A DNA stretch of 38,339 bases from assembly GCA_035533615.1 (NCBI GenBank), contig DATLTM010000009.1, positions 1 through 38,339 on the forward strand, in the 5' to 3' direction. Under the pieces are notes generated by a model. That model was not told the DNA's origin, ran no database searches, and saw only the letters and a program-made list of their open reading frames with translations. The translations under genes and the position numbers were made by a program. The DNA is from C7867-001 sp035533615 (lineage in GTDB: Bacteria > Patescibacteriota > Minisyncoccia > Phycocordibacterales > Phycocordibacteraceae). Below are positions 30,475 through 38,339 of the stretch, in pieces; positions within the stretch are counted from its first letter, which is position 1; every line of letters begins with the position of its first letter.

Positions 30475-32859
30475 ATGCCACCGCAACAGTCAGTAGTTTC
30501 GCGTCGCCGTTCGCTTGAGACCATAAGCATCTGGGCGCTTATCGCAACGCTTGTCGTGAGCGTATTCGTTTTCATACCATCCACAGCGGTTCCGCTCTCG
30601 ACGATGAAGACCTTCCTGCTCGCTGCGGGCGCACTCATCACGCTCGCGCTCTACATTCTCGCGCGCCTTTCGCGTGGAAATATCATATTTCCACCGTTTC
30701 TGCTCGTTGCCGCGCTTTGGTTACCGGCGATTGCTTATGTGCTTTCGGCGGCATTTTCAGGTGTACCGTTCTCAAACGCGCTTTGGGGTACCGCGCTCGA
30801 ATCGGATACGCTCGGCTTCATTCTGACCGCAACCATCCTTGGCACCCTGGCCGCGTTCATGCTCCGGCGCTCCGAACAGTACCGTTCTTTCCTGCGCACT
30901 GGCGCGTTCGCGTTCGGCATCGCCGCACTCCTTGAAGTGCTCATCGTCATCATCGGGCAATTCGCTCCGAATACGATTTCACCGGCATTTTCGTTCATCG
31001 GTTCGTTCAATGATCTCGCTTTCCTGATGGGACTCGGTGTTATCAGCGTTCTCATTACATTCCGATTCATTCAACTCTCGCGCCGAGCGCATCGCCTACT
31101 CGCCGTAACCGGTATTGCGGCGCTCTTTCTGCTTGCACTCGCGAACTCCTCAATCGTCTGGGTGCTTCTCGCGCTCGCCTCTCTTGGTCTCTTTGTTGAA
31201 GCAGTGATGCAGCGCGGACCGAAAACGGCTGACGTCGACCTTGAAGATGCGGCGATGATGGGCGACGCATCGCTCGATACGGATGAAGGAAGTCATTCGC
31301 TCGTCTTGCCGCTTCTGGTGCTCGCGGTATCGCTCTTCTTCCTTATCGGCGGGACCCTTGGCGGCGCTCTGGCGAACACGCTCCACGTGAACGTGCTGAA
31401 TGTCCGTCCTTCCTGGCAGTCGACATTTTCGATAGCGCACCAGTCTTATGCAAGCGCGCCAATCTTCGGCACAGGCCCGAATACGTTCGGCGTGGAGTGG
31501 CTCAAATACCGTGATGCCTCGCTCAATTCGACCGTGTTCTGGAACATCGACTTCTCGTCTGGCATCGGCTTCATCCCGACATCGTTCGTGACGACCGGTC
31601 TTGTGGGTGCCTTCGCGTGGATCATCTTCCTCGTGCTGTTTGCAATCTTCGGTCTGCGCATGCTTATTCTGCGCGCGCCAGAGGATGCGTTTGTTCGCTA
31701 TGTCGCGATACTCTCCTTTATTGCGGCACTCTATCTCTTCATCACCGCGATATTCGACCTGCCAAGCACGGTTATCATCGCGCTCGCGTTTGTGTTTGCG
31801 GGTCTCTTCATATCGACGACGCGTTTTGCCCTACGGGGTCAGCAATGGGGCGTCATCTTCTCAAGGAGTCCACGCCTCGGCTTCGTTATAGTGTTTTCGC
31901 TCACAATCCTCCTGCTTGCATCGGTCGTTGCCGCGTATATGCTCGTTGAGCACTCTATTGCCACGGCAGAACTTGCCAGCGCCAGTGCTGCCTTTTCCGC
32001 CGGTAATCTCGATCAAGCAGATCAGAATGCGCAGAACTCTATTTCCTTCGCACCGAGTGCAACCGCCTATCAGATTGAAGCGGCCGTCGCTACCGGACGT
32101 ATCGGCCAGATTGAAGCCTCTTCGACGATGCCGACGGCTGCCGCGCAGCAAGCATTCCAGGCGGCACTTTCAGCTGGCATCAACGCGGCTCTCACCGCGA
32201 CACGGCTCACGCCTTCCGACTACCAGAACTGGCTTGCGCTCGGGAACCTCTATGCGCAGGCAGTCCCGCTCAATGTATCAGGAGCATACGACAGTGCGAA
32301 AGCCGCGTATGACAAGGCCCAGGAACTTAATCCGACAAATCCGCAGATTCCGTACAGCATCGCGCAGCTCGATATTGCGAACAAAAACAATATATCCGCT
32401 GAGGCTGACCTGAAGGCTGCAATCGCACTCAAACAGGATTACACAGCCGCCATATTCCTCCTTTCGCAGCTCGAGGTGCAGGACGGCAACGTGAAAGATG
32501 CACTTACCTCGGCACTTGCAGCCGCTTACTTCACACCGAATGACCCGAATATCCTCTTCCAGGTCGGTATCCTGTATGCGGCGCAAAACGATCTCACGGA
32601 TGCCGTATCTGCGCTCTCGGGCTCTGTCGCCGCGAACCCGCAGTTCGCAAACGCGCGCTACTTCCTTGCAGCAGTCTATGCAAAGCAGGGCGACCTGAAG
32701 GACGCACTTGTGCAGATACAGGCAATCGCGGCGCTCTCGAGCAACAACGCGACGGCGGTTGCCTCGCAGCTCGCCGCGCTTGAGGCGGGGAAGAATCCGT
32801 TCCCGGCGAATCTTCTTTCTGCCCCTCTCGTACCGGTTAGTTCGGCATCCGCAAAGTAA
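30475..32859 (+). CDS. O-antigen-ligase/Wzy-like membrane protein with C-terminal TPR domain
   Basis: A 794-aa protein. About twelve hydrophobic helices occupy residues 18-500, including the loop PIFGTGPNTFGVEWLKYR (about 325-342), a hallmark of the O-antigen ligase/polymerase family. From about 505 to 770 it is Ala-rich helical repeat sequence of TPR type, e.g. YQNWLALGNLYAQAV, PNILFQVGILYAAQND and FANARYFLAAVYAKQGDLKDA. Members join or polymerise surface glycans or glycosylate proteins outside the cytoplasm. The fused TPR probably recruits partners. The exact substrate is unknown. It ends 57 bases before murJ. Confidence 0.85.
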   Translation: MPPQQSVVSRRRSLETISIWALIATLVVSVFVFIPSTAVPLSTMKTFLLAAGALITLALYILARLSRGNIIFPPFLLVAALWLPAIAYVLSAAFSGVPFSNALWGTALESDTLGFILTATILGTLAAFMLRRSEQYRSFLRTGAFAFGIAALLEVLIVIIGQFAPNTISPAFSFIGSFNDLAFLMGLGVISVLITFRFIQLSRRAHRLLAVTGIAALFLLALANSSIVWVLLALASLGLFVEAVMQRGPKTADVDLEDAAMMGDASLDTDEGSHSLVLPLLVLAVSLFFLIGGTLGGALANTLHVNVLNVRPSWQSTFSIAHQSYASAPIFGTGPNTFGVEWLKYRDASLNSTVFWNIDFSSGIGFIPTSFVTTGLVGAFAWIIFLVLFAIFGLRMLILRAPEDAFVRYVAILSFIAALYLFITAIFDLPSTVIIALAFVFAGLFISTTRFALRGQQWGVIFSRSPRLGFVIVFSLTILLLASVVAAYMLVEHSIATAELASASAAFSAGNLDQADQNAQNSISFAPSATAYQIEAAVATGRIGQIEASSTMPTAAAQQAFQAALSAGINAALTATRLTPSDYQNWLALGNLYAQAVPLNVSGAYDSAKAAYDKAQELNPTNPQIPYSIAQLDIANKNNISAEADLKAAIALKQDYTAAIFLLSQLEVQDGNVKDALTSALAAAYFTPNDPNILFQVGILYAAQNDLTDAVSALSGSVAANPQFANARYFLAAVYAKQGDLKDALVQIQAIAALSSNNATAVASQLAALEAGKNPFPANLLSAPLVPVSSASAK

Positions 32860-32916
32860 TAGTCTTCACGAGCAAATCGCTTGGTAGTAAGCCAGAAGAC
32901 AGGTTAGAATACGGCG

Positions 32917-34638
32917 ATGGTCCGGGAGACTTTCGAGCGCATCGCTGCACCGATACGCGGCTTGCATAGAGCCGCGTATTTGCGCATCGCGTCACCGATA
33001 CGCGGCCTGCACCAGGCTGCGTATCTACTCGCCGCTCTTACGCTTGCCTCACAGGTGCTCGCGCTTCTGCGCGATCGAACGTTCGCACACACCTTCGGTG
33101 CTGGTCAAGTGCTCGATTTTTATTATGCGGCGTTTCGTATGCCGGATCTCGTCTTCGCGCTCGTCTCATCGCTTGTGAGCGCCTACGTCATCATCCCGCG
33201 CATTACTGGTATGGATCGGGAAACAACACGTCGGCTTCTCTCTGAATCGGCGACCTTCCTCTTTGGTGCTGGCGGGCTTATCTGTATTGTGCTCGGCATC
33301 TTCATGCCGCAATTCTTAGCGCTCCTGTACCCAAATTTCGTCGCATCAGCGCATCAGGCGGAATTTGTATTGCTCGCGCGCATTCTGCTCGTGCAGCCTA
33401 TCTTGCTCGGACTCTCAGGCGTATTCGCGAGTGTGACTCAGGTGCATCGGCGTTTCGTGCTCTTTGCGCTCTCGCCCGTACTCTATAACCTCGGGATCAT
33501 TTTTGGCACTGTGATCTTGTATCCGCACTGGGGGTTACCGGGCATCGGAATTGGCGTCGTGATTGGCGCGGTTGCCTACCTTGCCGTTCACGTCCCAGTC
33601 GTTATCGGCGCGGGAGTTATGCCGCGTTTCCGACTTCCGACCCTTCCGCTCATGGCGCCGATCATACGGAATTCCATTCCACGCTCGCTCGCGCTTGGTG
33701 TGAACTCTGCCACCATACTTGTCTTGACGGCCATGGCGTCTCGGTTGGGTACTGGCGAGATATCCGTCTTTACGTTCGCTAGCAATCTTGAAGCAGTTCC
33801 GCTTGCAATCATCGGTTCCTCGTATGCCGTCGCGGCATTCCCAGCACTGTCCGAGGCATCGTTATCGAAAAAACACGATGAGTTTATGAAAATCCTTTCG
33901 GCGAGTGCGCGGCACATCATCCTCTGGTCGCTCGTGGCTCTCGGACTCATTGCCGTCTTGCGTGCACATATCGTGCGAATCGTTCTTGGAACTGGTGCGT
34001 TTGACTGGAATGCGACTCGCCTCACGGCGGCTCTACTCGTCATTTGTGTTGTCGGGTTGGTCGTAGATGCGCTTGAATTACTCTTTTCGCGTGCGTTGTA
34101 TGCGGCCCGACAATCCTGGCGCCCGCTCGGGTACCAATTGGCTGGAGGTACGCTCACGATAATTCTCGCGGTGGTTTTTCTCGCGATGCCGCATACGGGC
34201 ATGCCCGCTGCACTCGCGGCCTTCCTGAAGGTGTCCGACGTTCCCGGAACGGATGTCCTCCTTCTGGCACTCGCGAATATTCTTGGGCAGTTCTTTCTTG
34301 TGTTCCTTTCCTTGTATGCACTCCGGAGCGTTGCTCCCGGACTCGGCCGCACGCTCGTGCGTCCGACCATTGACGGTTGTATCGCTGCGCTTGCCGGCGG
34401 TGTGGCGGCGTATGTGACACTATCGTTTGAAGGCGGAATCGCGCCCTTGACGACGCTTCTGGCCGTACTTACACAGGGATTTGTCGCTGGCATTGCGGGA
34501 CTCGCCGCATCGGCGCTTGCGCTCTATATCGTCGAAAATGAAGAGTTCGGTATCGTTGTCAGTGCCATCGGTAAGCTTGTTCGGAGCGGCCACTCGACTG
34601 TTCTGAAACCGTCCGCTGAAGAACCAATACAACCGTGA
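32917..34638 (+). CDS. murJ: Lipid II flippase MurJ (MviN family)
   Basis: A 573-aa protein with 14 or so membrane helices and the MurJ start pattern (LLAALTLASQVLALLRDRTFAHTFGAG, residues 36-62, conserved Arg in the first helix). It flips the peptidoglycan precursor lipid II across the membrane. Before the first helix it carries a 15-residue tandem repeat (RIAAPIRGLHRAAYL / RIASPIRGLHQAAYL) absent from the family consensus. The ATG at 32917 lies six bases after a -10 TAGAAT (32905-32910). Its stop overlaps the lepA start by four bases (GTGA), so the two are probably coupled. Confidence 0.93.
   Translation: MVRETFERIAAPIRGLHRAAYLRIASPIRGLHQAAYLLAALTLASQVLALLRDRTFAHTFGAGQVLDFYYAAFRMPDLVFALVSSLVSAYVIIPRITGMDRETTRRLLSESATFLFGAGGLICIVLGIFMPQFLALLYPNFVASAHQAEFVLLARILLVQPILLGLSGVFASVTQVHRRFVLFALSPVLYNLGIIFGTVILYPHWGLPGIGIGVVIGAVAYLAVHVPVVIGAGVMPRFRLPTLPLMAPIIRNSIPRSLALGVNSATILVLTAMASRLGTGEISVFTFASNLEAVPLAIIGSSYAVAAFPALSEASLSKKHDEFMKILSASARHIILWSLVALGLIAVLRAHIVRIVLGTGAFDWNATRLTAALLVICVVGLVVDALELLFSRALYAARQSWRPLGYQLAGGTLTIILAVVFLAMPHTGMPAALAAFLKVSDVPGTDVLLLALANILGQFFLVFLSLYALRSVAPGLGRTLVRPTIDGCIAALAGGVAAYVTLSFEGGIAPLTTLLAVLTQGFVAGIAGLAASALALYIVENEEFGIVVSAIGKLVRSGHSTVLKPSAEEPIQP
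32938..33027 (+). repeat. Two 45-bp tandem in-frame palindromic units at the start of murJ
   Basis: Units 32938-32982 and 32983-33027 each hold an inverted repeat. The first is ATACGCGGCT with AGCCGCGTAT, exact, loop of seven. The second is ATACGCGGCC with GGCTGCGTAT, one mismatch. Each unit encodes 15 residues in frame. Confidence 0.8.
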
Positions 34639-36434
34639 ATCAAAAAAAGATACGAAATTTTTCAATCATCGCGCACGTTGATCACGGAAAGTCCACGCTG
34701 GCTGATCGTCTGCTTGAGCGTACGGGTACCATTCCGAAACGGCTCATGCGCGACCAAGTGCTCGACCGCATGGATCTCGAACGCGAACGCGGCATTACTA
34801 TCAAGATGCAACCGGTGAGAATGCAGTACAACGACTATACACTCAATCTCATCGATACGCCCGGGCATATCGATTTTTCGTATGAAGTCTCTCGTGCACT
34901 CCATGCCGTCGAAGGGGTGCTTCTCCTCGTTGATTCGACGCAAGGTGTCCAGGCGCAGACTCTCACAACGCTTGCGATGGCGCGCGCGCAGGGATGCGTC
35001 GTGATCCCCGTCGTCTCGAAAATAGACTCACCGGCTGCGCGCGTTGATGAGGTGAGAAACGAACTCGCTAAACTCGTGCGCGTATTGTCGGATGACGTCC
35101 TCGCCGTGTCGGGGAAGACGGGGCAGGGCATTGACGAATTGCTTGAAGCGATCGTGAATCGCGTTCCACCGCCCCATGACACCTCGCCAATCTCTAGCGG
35201 AGAACCGCGCGGTCTTATCTTTGATTTTTCATATTCCACACCCCGCGGAATCGCTGTGTATCTGCGTGTGTTTGACGGGACTTTCAGAAAAAACCAATCA
35301 CTGGTTTTCCGCGCAGCTAAGAAAGAGTTCATCGCGCTTGAAACAGGTATCTTCATGCCGGGTGAGACGCCCGCTGATTCTCTCTCGGCGGGCGAAATAG
35401 GATATATTGTGACCGGCATCAAGGAACCGGGCGTGGTTGCGGTTGGCGATACCATAGGCGTGGCAAGAGGATCGCTCTCGGCACTGCCGGGCTATGAGCG
35501 CGTGCGACCGGTCGTCTGGGCATCGGTATACCCGGAGAGTCAAGACGATCTACCGTCCCTGCGGAAATCACTTGAGCGGCTTCGACTCTCCGATTCCTCA
35601 CTCTCTTTCGAAGAAGAGTCTTCGGGCGTGCTCGGGAGGGGATTTCGCTGCGGCTTTCTCGGGCTTCTCCATCTTGAAATTATTACCGAACGTTTGCGGC
35701 GTGAATTCAATCTTTCGCTCATTGTCACTATCCCAACGATTTCATACGTGGTTACAAAGACAAATGGTACGCGCGAGACCATCTACACCCCGGCGAAATT
35801 CCCCGAGTACGGCGATATTCTGAAAATTGAAGAGCCATGGGCGCGGGTCATCATCATTACACCGCCTGAAGTGGTGAGCGCGCTCGTCGTCATGCTCTAC
35901 GACCACGAGGCACAGACGATGGCGACCGAGACATCCGGCGACGGCCGCATCGAGATGACCATCGAGATGCCGCTTCGGGAACTTATGCGAGGTTTTTTCG
36001 ACAAGCTAAAAAATATATCTTCGGGATATGCATCGCTCTCGTATGAAATTCTTCCCCAGCGGGAAGCAGATGTCGTTCGGCTCGATGTGCTCGTCGCTGA
36101 CGAGCCGGTGCCAGCTTTCGCGCGCGTGGTCGCGCGTCGGCGGGTGGAAGAAGAAGCAGAGAAAATGGTCGAGAAGCTCTATGCGCTCCTGCCGAAACAA
36201 CTTTTCGTCACGAAGATACAGGCACGCGCGCTCGGGCGCATTATCGCCTCACGTTCGCTCTCTGCGATGCGCAAGGACGTTACCGGATACCTCTATGGCG
36301 GCGATGTCTCGCGCAAGAATAAGCTCCTTGATAAGCAGAAACGGGGCAAGAAAAAATTGCTTGAGCGCGGGCGAGGAAAGGTGAATATTCCTGAAGAAGT
36401 TTTTATGAAGATGGTGCAGTCCTCCGCCGAATGA
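34635..36434 (+). CDS. lepA: Elongation factor 4 (LepA)
   Basis: A 599-aa translational GTPase. G1 is AHVDHGKSTLADRLLE (14-29); the MDLERERGITIKMQ switch region, DTPGHIDFSYEVSR and a G4-like SKID follow. The LepA-specific C-terminal region includes KKLLERGRGKVNIPEEVFMKMV. EF4 binds translating ribosomes and affects initiation or back-translocation under stress. The start is GTG 34635, overlapping the murJ stop. Length and motif order are normal. Confidence 0.97.
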   Translation: MNQKKIRNFSIIAHVDHGKSTLADRLLERTGTIPKRLMRDQVLDRMDLERERGITIKMQPVRMQYNDYTLNLIDTPGHIDFSYEVSRALHAVEGVLLLVDSTQGVQAQTLTTLAMARAQGCVVIPVVSKIDSPAARVDEVRNELAKLVRVLSDDVLAVSGKTGQGIDELLEAIVNRVPPPHDTSPISSGEPRGLIFDFSYSTPRGIAVYLRVFDGTFRKNQSLVFRAAKKEFIALETGIFMPGETPADSLSAGEIGYIVTGIKEPGVVAVGDTIGVARGSLSALPGYERVRPVVWASVYPESQDDLPSLRKSLERLRLSDSSLSFEEESSGVLGRGFRCGFLGLLHLEIITERLRREFNLSLIVTIPTISYVVTKTNGTRETIYTPAKFPEYGDILKIEEPWARVIIITPPEVVSALVVMLYDHEAQTMATETSGDGRIEMTIEMPLRELMRGFFDKLKNISSGYASLSYEILPQREADVVRLDVLVADEPVPAFARVVARRRVEEEAEKMVEKLYALLPKQLFVTKIQARALGRIIASRSLSAMRKDVTGYLYGGDVSRKNKLLDKQKRGKKKLLERGRGKVNIPEEVFMKMVQSSAE

Positions 36435-36450
36435 TTGTTATAATGGAGAT

Positions 36451-36786
36451 ATGCGAGCGAGACAATGGCGGCAGGGAATTCTTATCAGTATCCTTCTGCT
36501 CGCTACGGCCTGGCTTGTCTCTAGCATCTGGGGGCTTGCTGGCAAGGCGCGTATTGCGGTGTCACTGGCGAATCAGGAGCGGGTACAGTACCAGGCGCTT
36601 GAGACTCGCAAGGTGACGCTCACAGCAAATCTCGCCGCACTCGCGACTCCTCGAGGGCAGGATGCGGCCATCCGAACGGCTTTCGGAGTTGCGCGGCCCG
36701 GAGAAGAAGTTATCGTCGTGGTTCCCCCGGTTGCAGCAACCTCGACGCCGCCGTCCTGGTGGCAGAAGATATTGAGTTGGTTCTGA
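36451..36786 (+). CDS. FtsB/DivIC-like septum formation initiator protein
   Basis: A 111-aa bitopic protein. A basic cytoplasmic start (MRARQWRQG) and one membrane helix (about 10-28) are followed by a coiled-coil-like stretch (ANQERVQYQALETRKVTLTANL, near 40-62, in two heptad runs). A hydrophilic tail ends PPSWWQKILSWF. This is the FtsB/DivIC layout, proteins that bridge the divisome outside the cytoplasm. A consensus -10 TATAAT (36439-36444) lies six bases before the ATG, so it is probably leaderless and independent of lepA, which ends 16 bases upstream. Confidence 0.75.
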   Translation: MRARQWRQGILISILLLATAWLVSSIWGLAGKARIAVSLANQERVQYQALETRKVTLTANLAALATPRGQDAAIRTAFGVARPGEEVIVVVPPVAATSTPPSWWQKILSWF

Positions 36787-36835
36787 AGAAATATACGGAA
36801 TTGATTAAGTGGCAGAACCGGTTTTCGCTTTTTAT

Positions 36836-36906
36836 GCGGGATTAGTTTAGTGGCAGGACGACTGCTTCCCAAGCAGTAGGCAGGAGTTCGATTCTCCTAT
36901 CCCGCA
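36836..36906 (+). tRNA. tRNA-Gly (anticodon CCC)
   Basis: Acceptor is GCGGGAT/ATCCCGC, anticodon stem ACTGC/GCAGT with loop TTCCCAA (anticodon CCC), and T arm AGGAG-TTCGATT-CTCCT. Discriminator A; CCA not encoded. Its 3' end faces the second serine recombinase. Confidence 0.95.
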
Positions 36907-36918
36907 CAGCGGTCAGCA

Positions 36919-37009
36919 CGCGGTTTTTAAACCGCGAGGCTTCGATTTCAGTTCGCAACCGCGAGGGTCATTCCTACACAAAAGAGCGACACTTGTCGCG
37001 CTTTTGTGT
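36919..37009. repeat. Hairpins and direct repeats between tRNA-Gly and recombinase 2
   Basis: CGCGGTTT/AAACCGCG (36919-36936) is a near-perfect palindrome. AACCGCGAGG occurs twice (36930-36939, 36957-36966). ACACAAAAG...CTTTTGTGT (36976-37009) with inner GCGACA/TGTCGC forms a long stem that probably terminates the recombinase transcript. The stretch could be the attachment boundary. Confidence 0.6.
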
Positions 37010-38334
37010 TAGTCGGCGAGCGTGATGATACGGTCGTTTAGAATGAGGCGATCGTGTAAGTGTTCAAGTAGTTCTCGCTTTTCTTCACGACTGCCATTCT
37101 TGAGTAGATACTTAGCATATTTGCGAATGTCCATCTCCTTCGCCTTAATGGTTTCGCTTTCCCCTTCAACCTCCGCTCGCAACTTGTTGTATCGCGATAC
37201 CTCGCGTTCGATGAGATGGCGGGCACCGATTTCGTCGAGGGAGATACGGCCAATGAGATTCGTCAGTTGCTCGATGAGCTTTTCCTCACGCAGGTACGGA
37301 TTCTTGCAGTTCACGTCCTTGGCGCGGGAGCAGGAGTAGTAGATGTAGGAGACAGGTTCTCCGGTGCTCAGTATCTTGGCTCTTTCTTGCGCTGTGATAC
37401 CGCTGCCGCAGTATCCGCAGAGGAGGAGTTTGGTGAAATTCCATTCTTTGAAGCGGGTCTTGGGACGATTTTCTTCGGCGATCTTTTCTTGTACTGCTTG
37501 GAAGAGTTCCTGGGTGATAAGTGGCGTGTGCTTGCCGGTGTACCAAGAACCCGAGCCACGCGGATACTCGAACACGCCGCAATAGAAGGGATTCTTGAGC
37601 ATCTTGTACAAAGTTGAGAGATTCATGCTCTTGCCGAAGCGCGAGACGAATCTAATATCAGTTTTCAACCATGCGTGCACTTTGCGTCCACTCCAGCGCT
37701 CCACGCCTATTTTCTCGAAGACCTGTCTAATGACAGGGGAGCGGACGGGATCGACGAGCACTTCACAACGATGGTCCTTTCGACCGTCATTCAGATACCC
37801 CGTCGGAGCGATTCCAGGCCAGAGTCCCATCTCCACTCTTGCTCTCAACCCACGCTTCACATTGATGCGCTTGTTGTCGTTCTCAAGCTTGGCTTGGCTG
37901 CCGAGGATCATCAGAAGAAACTTCTCATTCGGATTGTTCGTGAATCGCTGACCGTACGTACGGATATCAATCAGATGCTTGCTGTCCATGAGATCGACGA
38001 TTCTGCCTAAGTCGCCTGCGTTGCGACTGATACGATCTGGTGCCCAGGTCAGTATGCCGTTGAACTTGCCGCTCTTGATTTCCTCGACAATCTCGTTGAA
38101 CACCGGCCGCGCTCCGGCTTCTTTAGCGGAGTGTGATTCGCGCTTTATCTCCACAATCTCTAGTTTTTCTTTCTCAGCGAGTGCGAGCATCTCTTTGATC
38201 TGGCTATCGATACTCAATACTTGCTGTTCCTCGCTCTCGGTGCTCTTCCTGGCGTACAAGCAGTACCGCACGGGGACTATCTCCACGAGGGGAGGGGAGA
38301 CCCCGAAACCGCCCTGAATCATTGCTGTTTCCAT
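37009..38334 (-). CDS. Large serine recombinase 2 (probable integrase of a second island)
   Basis: A 441-aa serine recombinase. The resolvase domain begins YCLYARKSTESEEQQVLSID, with the nucleophilic serine near residue 31, and continues through TWAPDRISRNAGDLGRIVDLMD. A recombinase domain, zinc ribbon (CGYCGSG ... YYSCSRAKDVNC) and C-terminal helical segment follow. It shares motif order and many residues with the recombinase at 1088-2614 but is clearly diverged and shorter at the C-terminus. Its 3' end faces tRNA-Gly, the same geometry as recombinase 1 and tRNA-Gln. The ATG at 38334 is five bases from the window edge, so the true start could lie further upstream. Confidence 0.92.
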   Translation of the reverse strand: METAMIQGGFGVSPPLVEIVPVRYCLYARKSTESEEQQVLSIDSQIKEMLALAEKEKLEIVEIKRESHSAKEAGARPVFNEIVEEIKSGKFNGILTWAPDRISRNAGDLGRIVDLMDSKHLIDIRTYGQRFTNNPNEKFLLMILGSQAKLENDNKRINVKRGLRARVEMGLWPGIAPTGYLNDGRKDHRCEVLVDPVRSPVIRQVFEKIGVERWSGRKVHAWLKTDIRFVSRFGKSMNLSTLYKMLKNPFYCGVFEYPRGSGSWYTGKHTPLITQELFQAVQEKIAEENRPKTRFKEWNFTKLLLCGYCGSGITAQERAKILSTGEPVSYIYYSCSRAKDVNCKNPYLREEKLIEQLTNLIGRISLDEIGARHLIEREVSRYNKLRAEVEGESETIKAKEMDIRKYAKYLLKNGSREEKRELLEHLHDRLILNDRIITLAD

Positions 38335-38339
38335 ATTCC

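Noticed and set aside
1..38339. CRISPR arrays, rRNA genes or insertion sequences with transposases
   Set aside because: No regularly spaced repeats, rRNA motifs or DDE/HUH transposases were seen anywhere in the window.

Overview
The window reads as a stretch of a small-genome bacterial chromosome, most likely from the Candidate Phyla Radiation (Patescibacteria / Parcubacteria-like). This is an inference. It rests on the gene set (class II ribonucleotide reductase, LemA-HtpX, DUF192, a DUF5666-like protein, an O-antigen-ligase/TPR fusion), on tight gene packing, and on start codons lying 6-9 bases after -10 boxes, which suggests leaderless mRNAs. The backbone is GC-rich. The segment from about 1.15 to 8.94 kb is visibly richer in A+T and looks acquired.

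Left edge (1-1147): the end of an ABC ATPase gene, its ABC-2 permease, and a tRNA-Gln(CTG) gene. Island 1 (about 1147 to 8.9-9.4 kb) follows. Reading away from the tRNA it holds a large serine recombinase whose last 19 codons are the antisense of the tRNA gene, and a replication initiator of the CRESS-DNA (circovirus-like) type. Twenty bases upstream of that rep gene is an 11-bp hairpin presenting the nonanucleotide CAGTATTAC on the rep strand. Next come an unknown 289-aa protein, a DUF559-like nuclease, a structured intergenic region, a small membrane protein, an EcoRI-family adenine methyltransferase, a DUF262/HNH protein and a second membrane/coiled-coil protein. The likely picture is an integrative element that excises by serine recombinase, replicates as a rolling circle, and carries a restriction-modification-like cargo. 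A 354-bp segment bounded by 23-base inverted repeats lies at its far side.

Backbone (9.48-36.9 kb): an RsuA-type pseudouridine synthase; a non-canonical Nramp transporter; typA; a cyclopropane fatty acid synthase; a conserved unknown; tmRNA (ssrA) downstream of smpB, which overlaps a patatin-like gene; ftsH, divergent from the patatin gene with overlapping -10 boxes; a 59-aa TTG-start gene; tRNA-Ile(TAT); recG divergent from malic enzyme; a lemA - GGDEF - htpX cluster; tRNA-Ser(GGA); a DUF5666-like protein; DUF192; class II RNR (nrdJ); RNase P RNA (rnpB); an O-antigen-ligase/TPR membrane protein; murJ-lepA overlapping by 4 bases; and an FtsB/DivIC-like protein.

Right edge (36.8 kb to the end): tRNA-Gly(CCC), followed by a second, related serine recombinase with the same tRNA-facing geometry, probably the start of a second island that continues beyond the window. 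No CRISPR array, rRNA or recognisable insertion sequence was seen.
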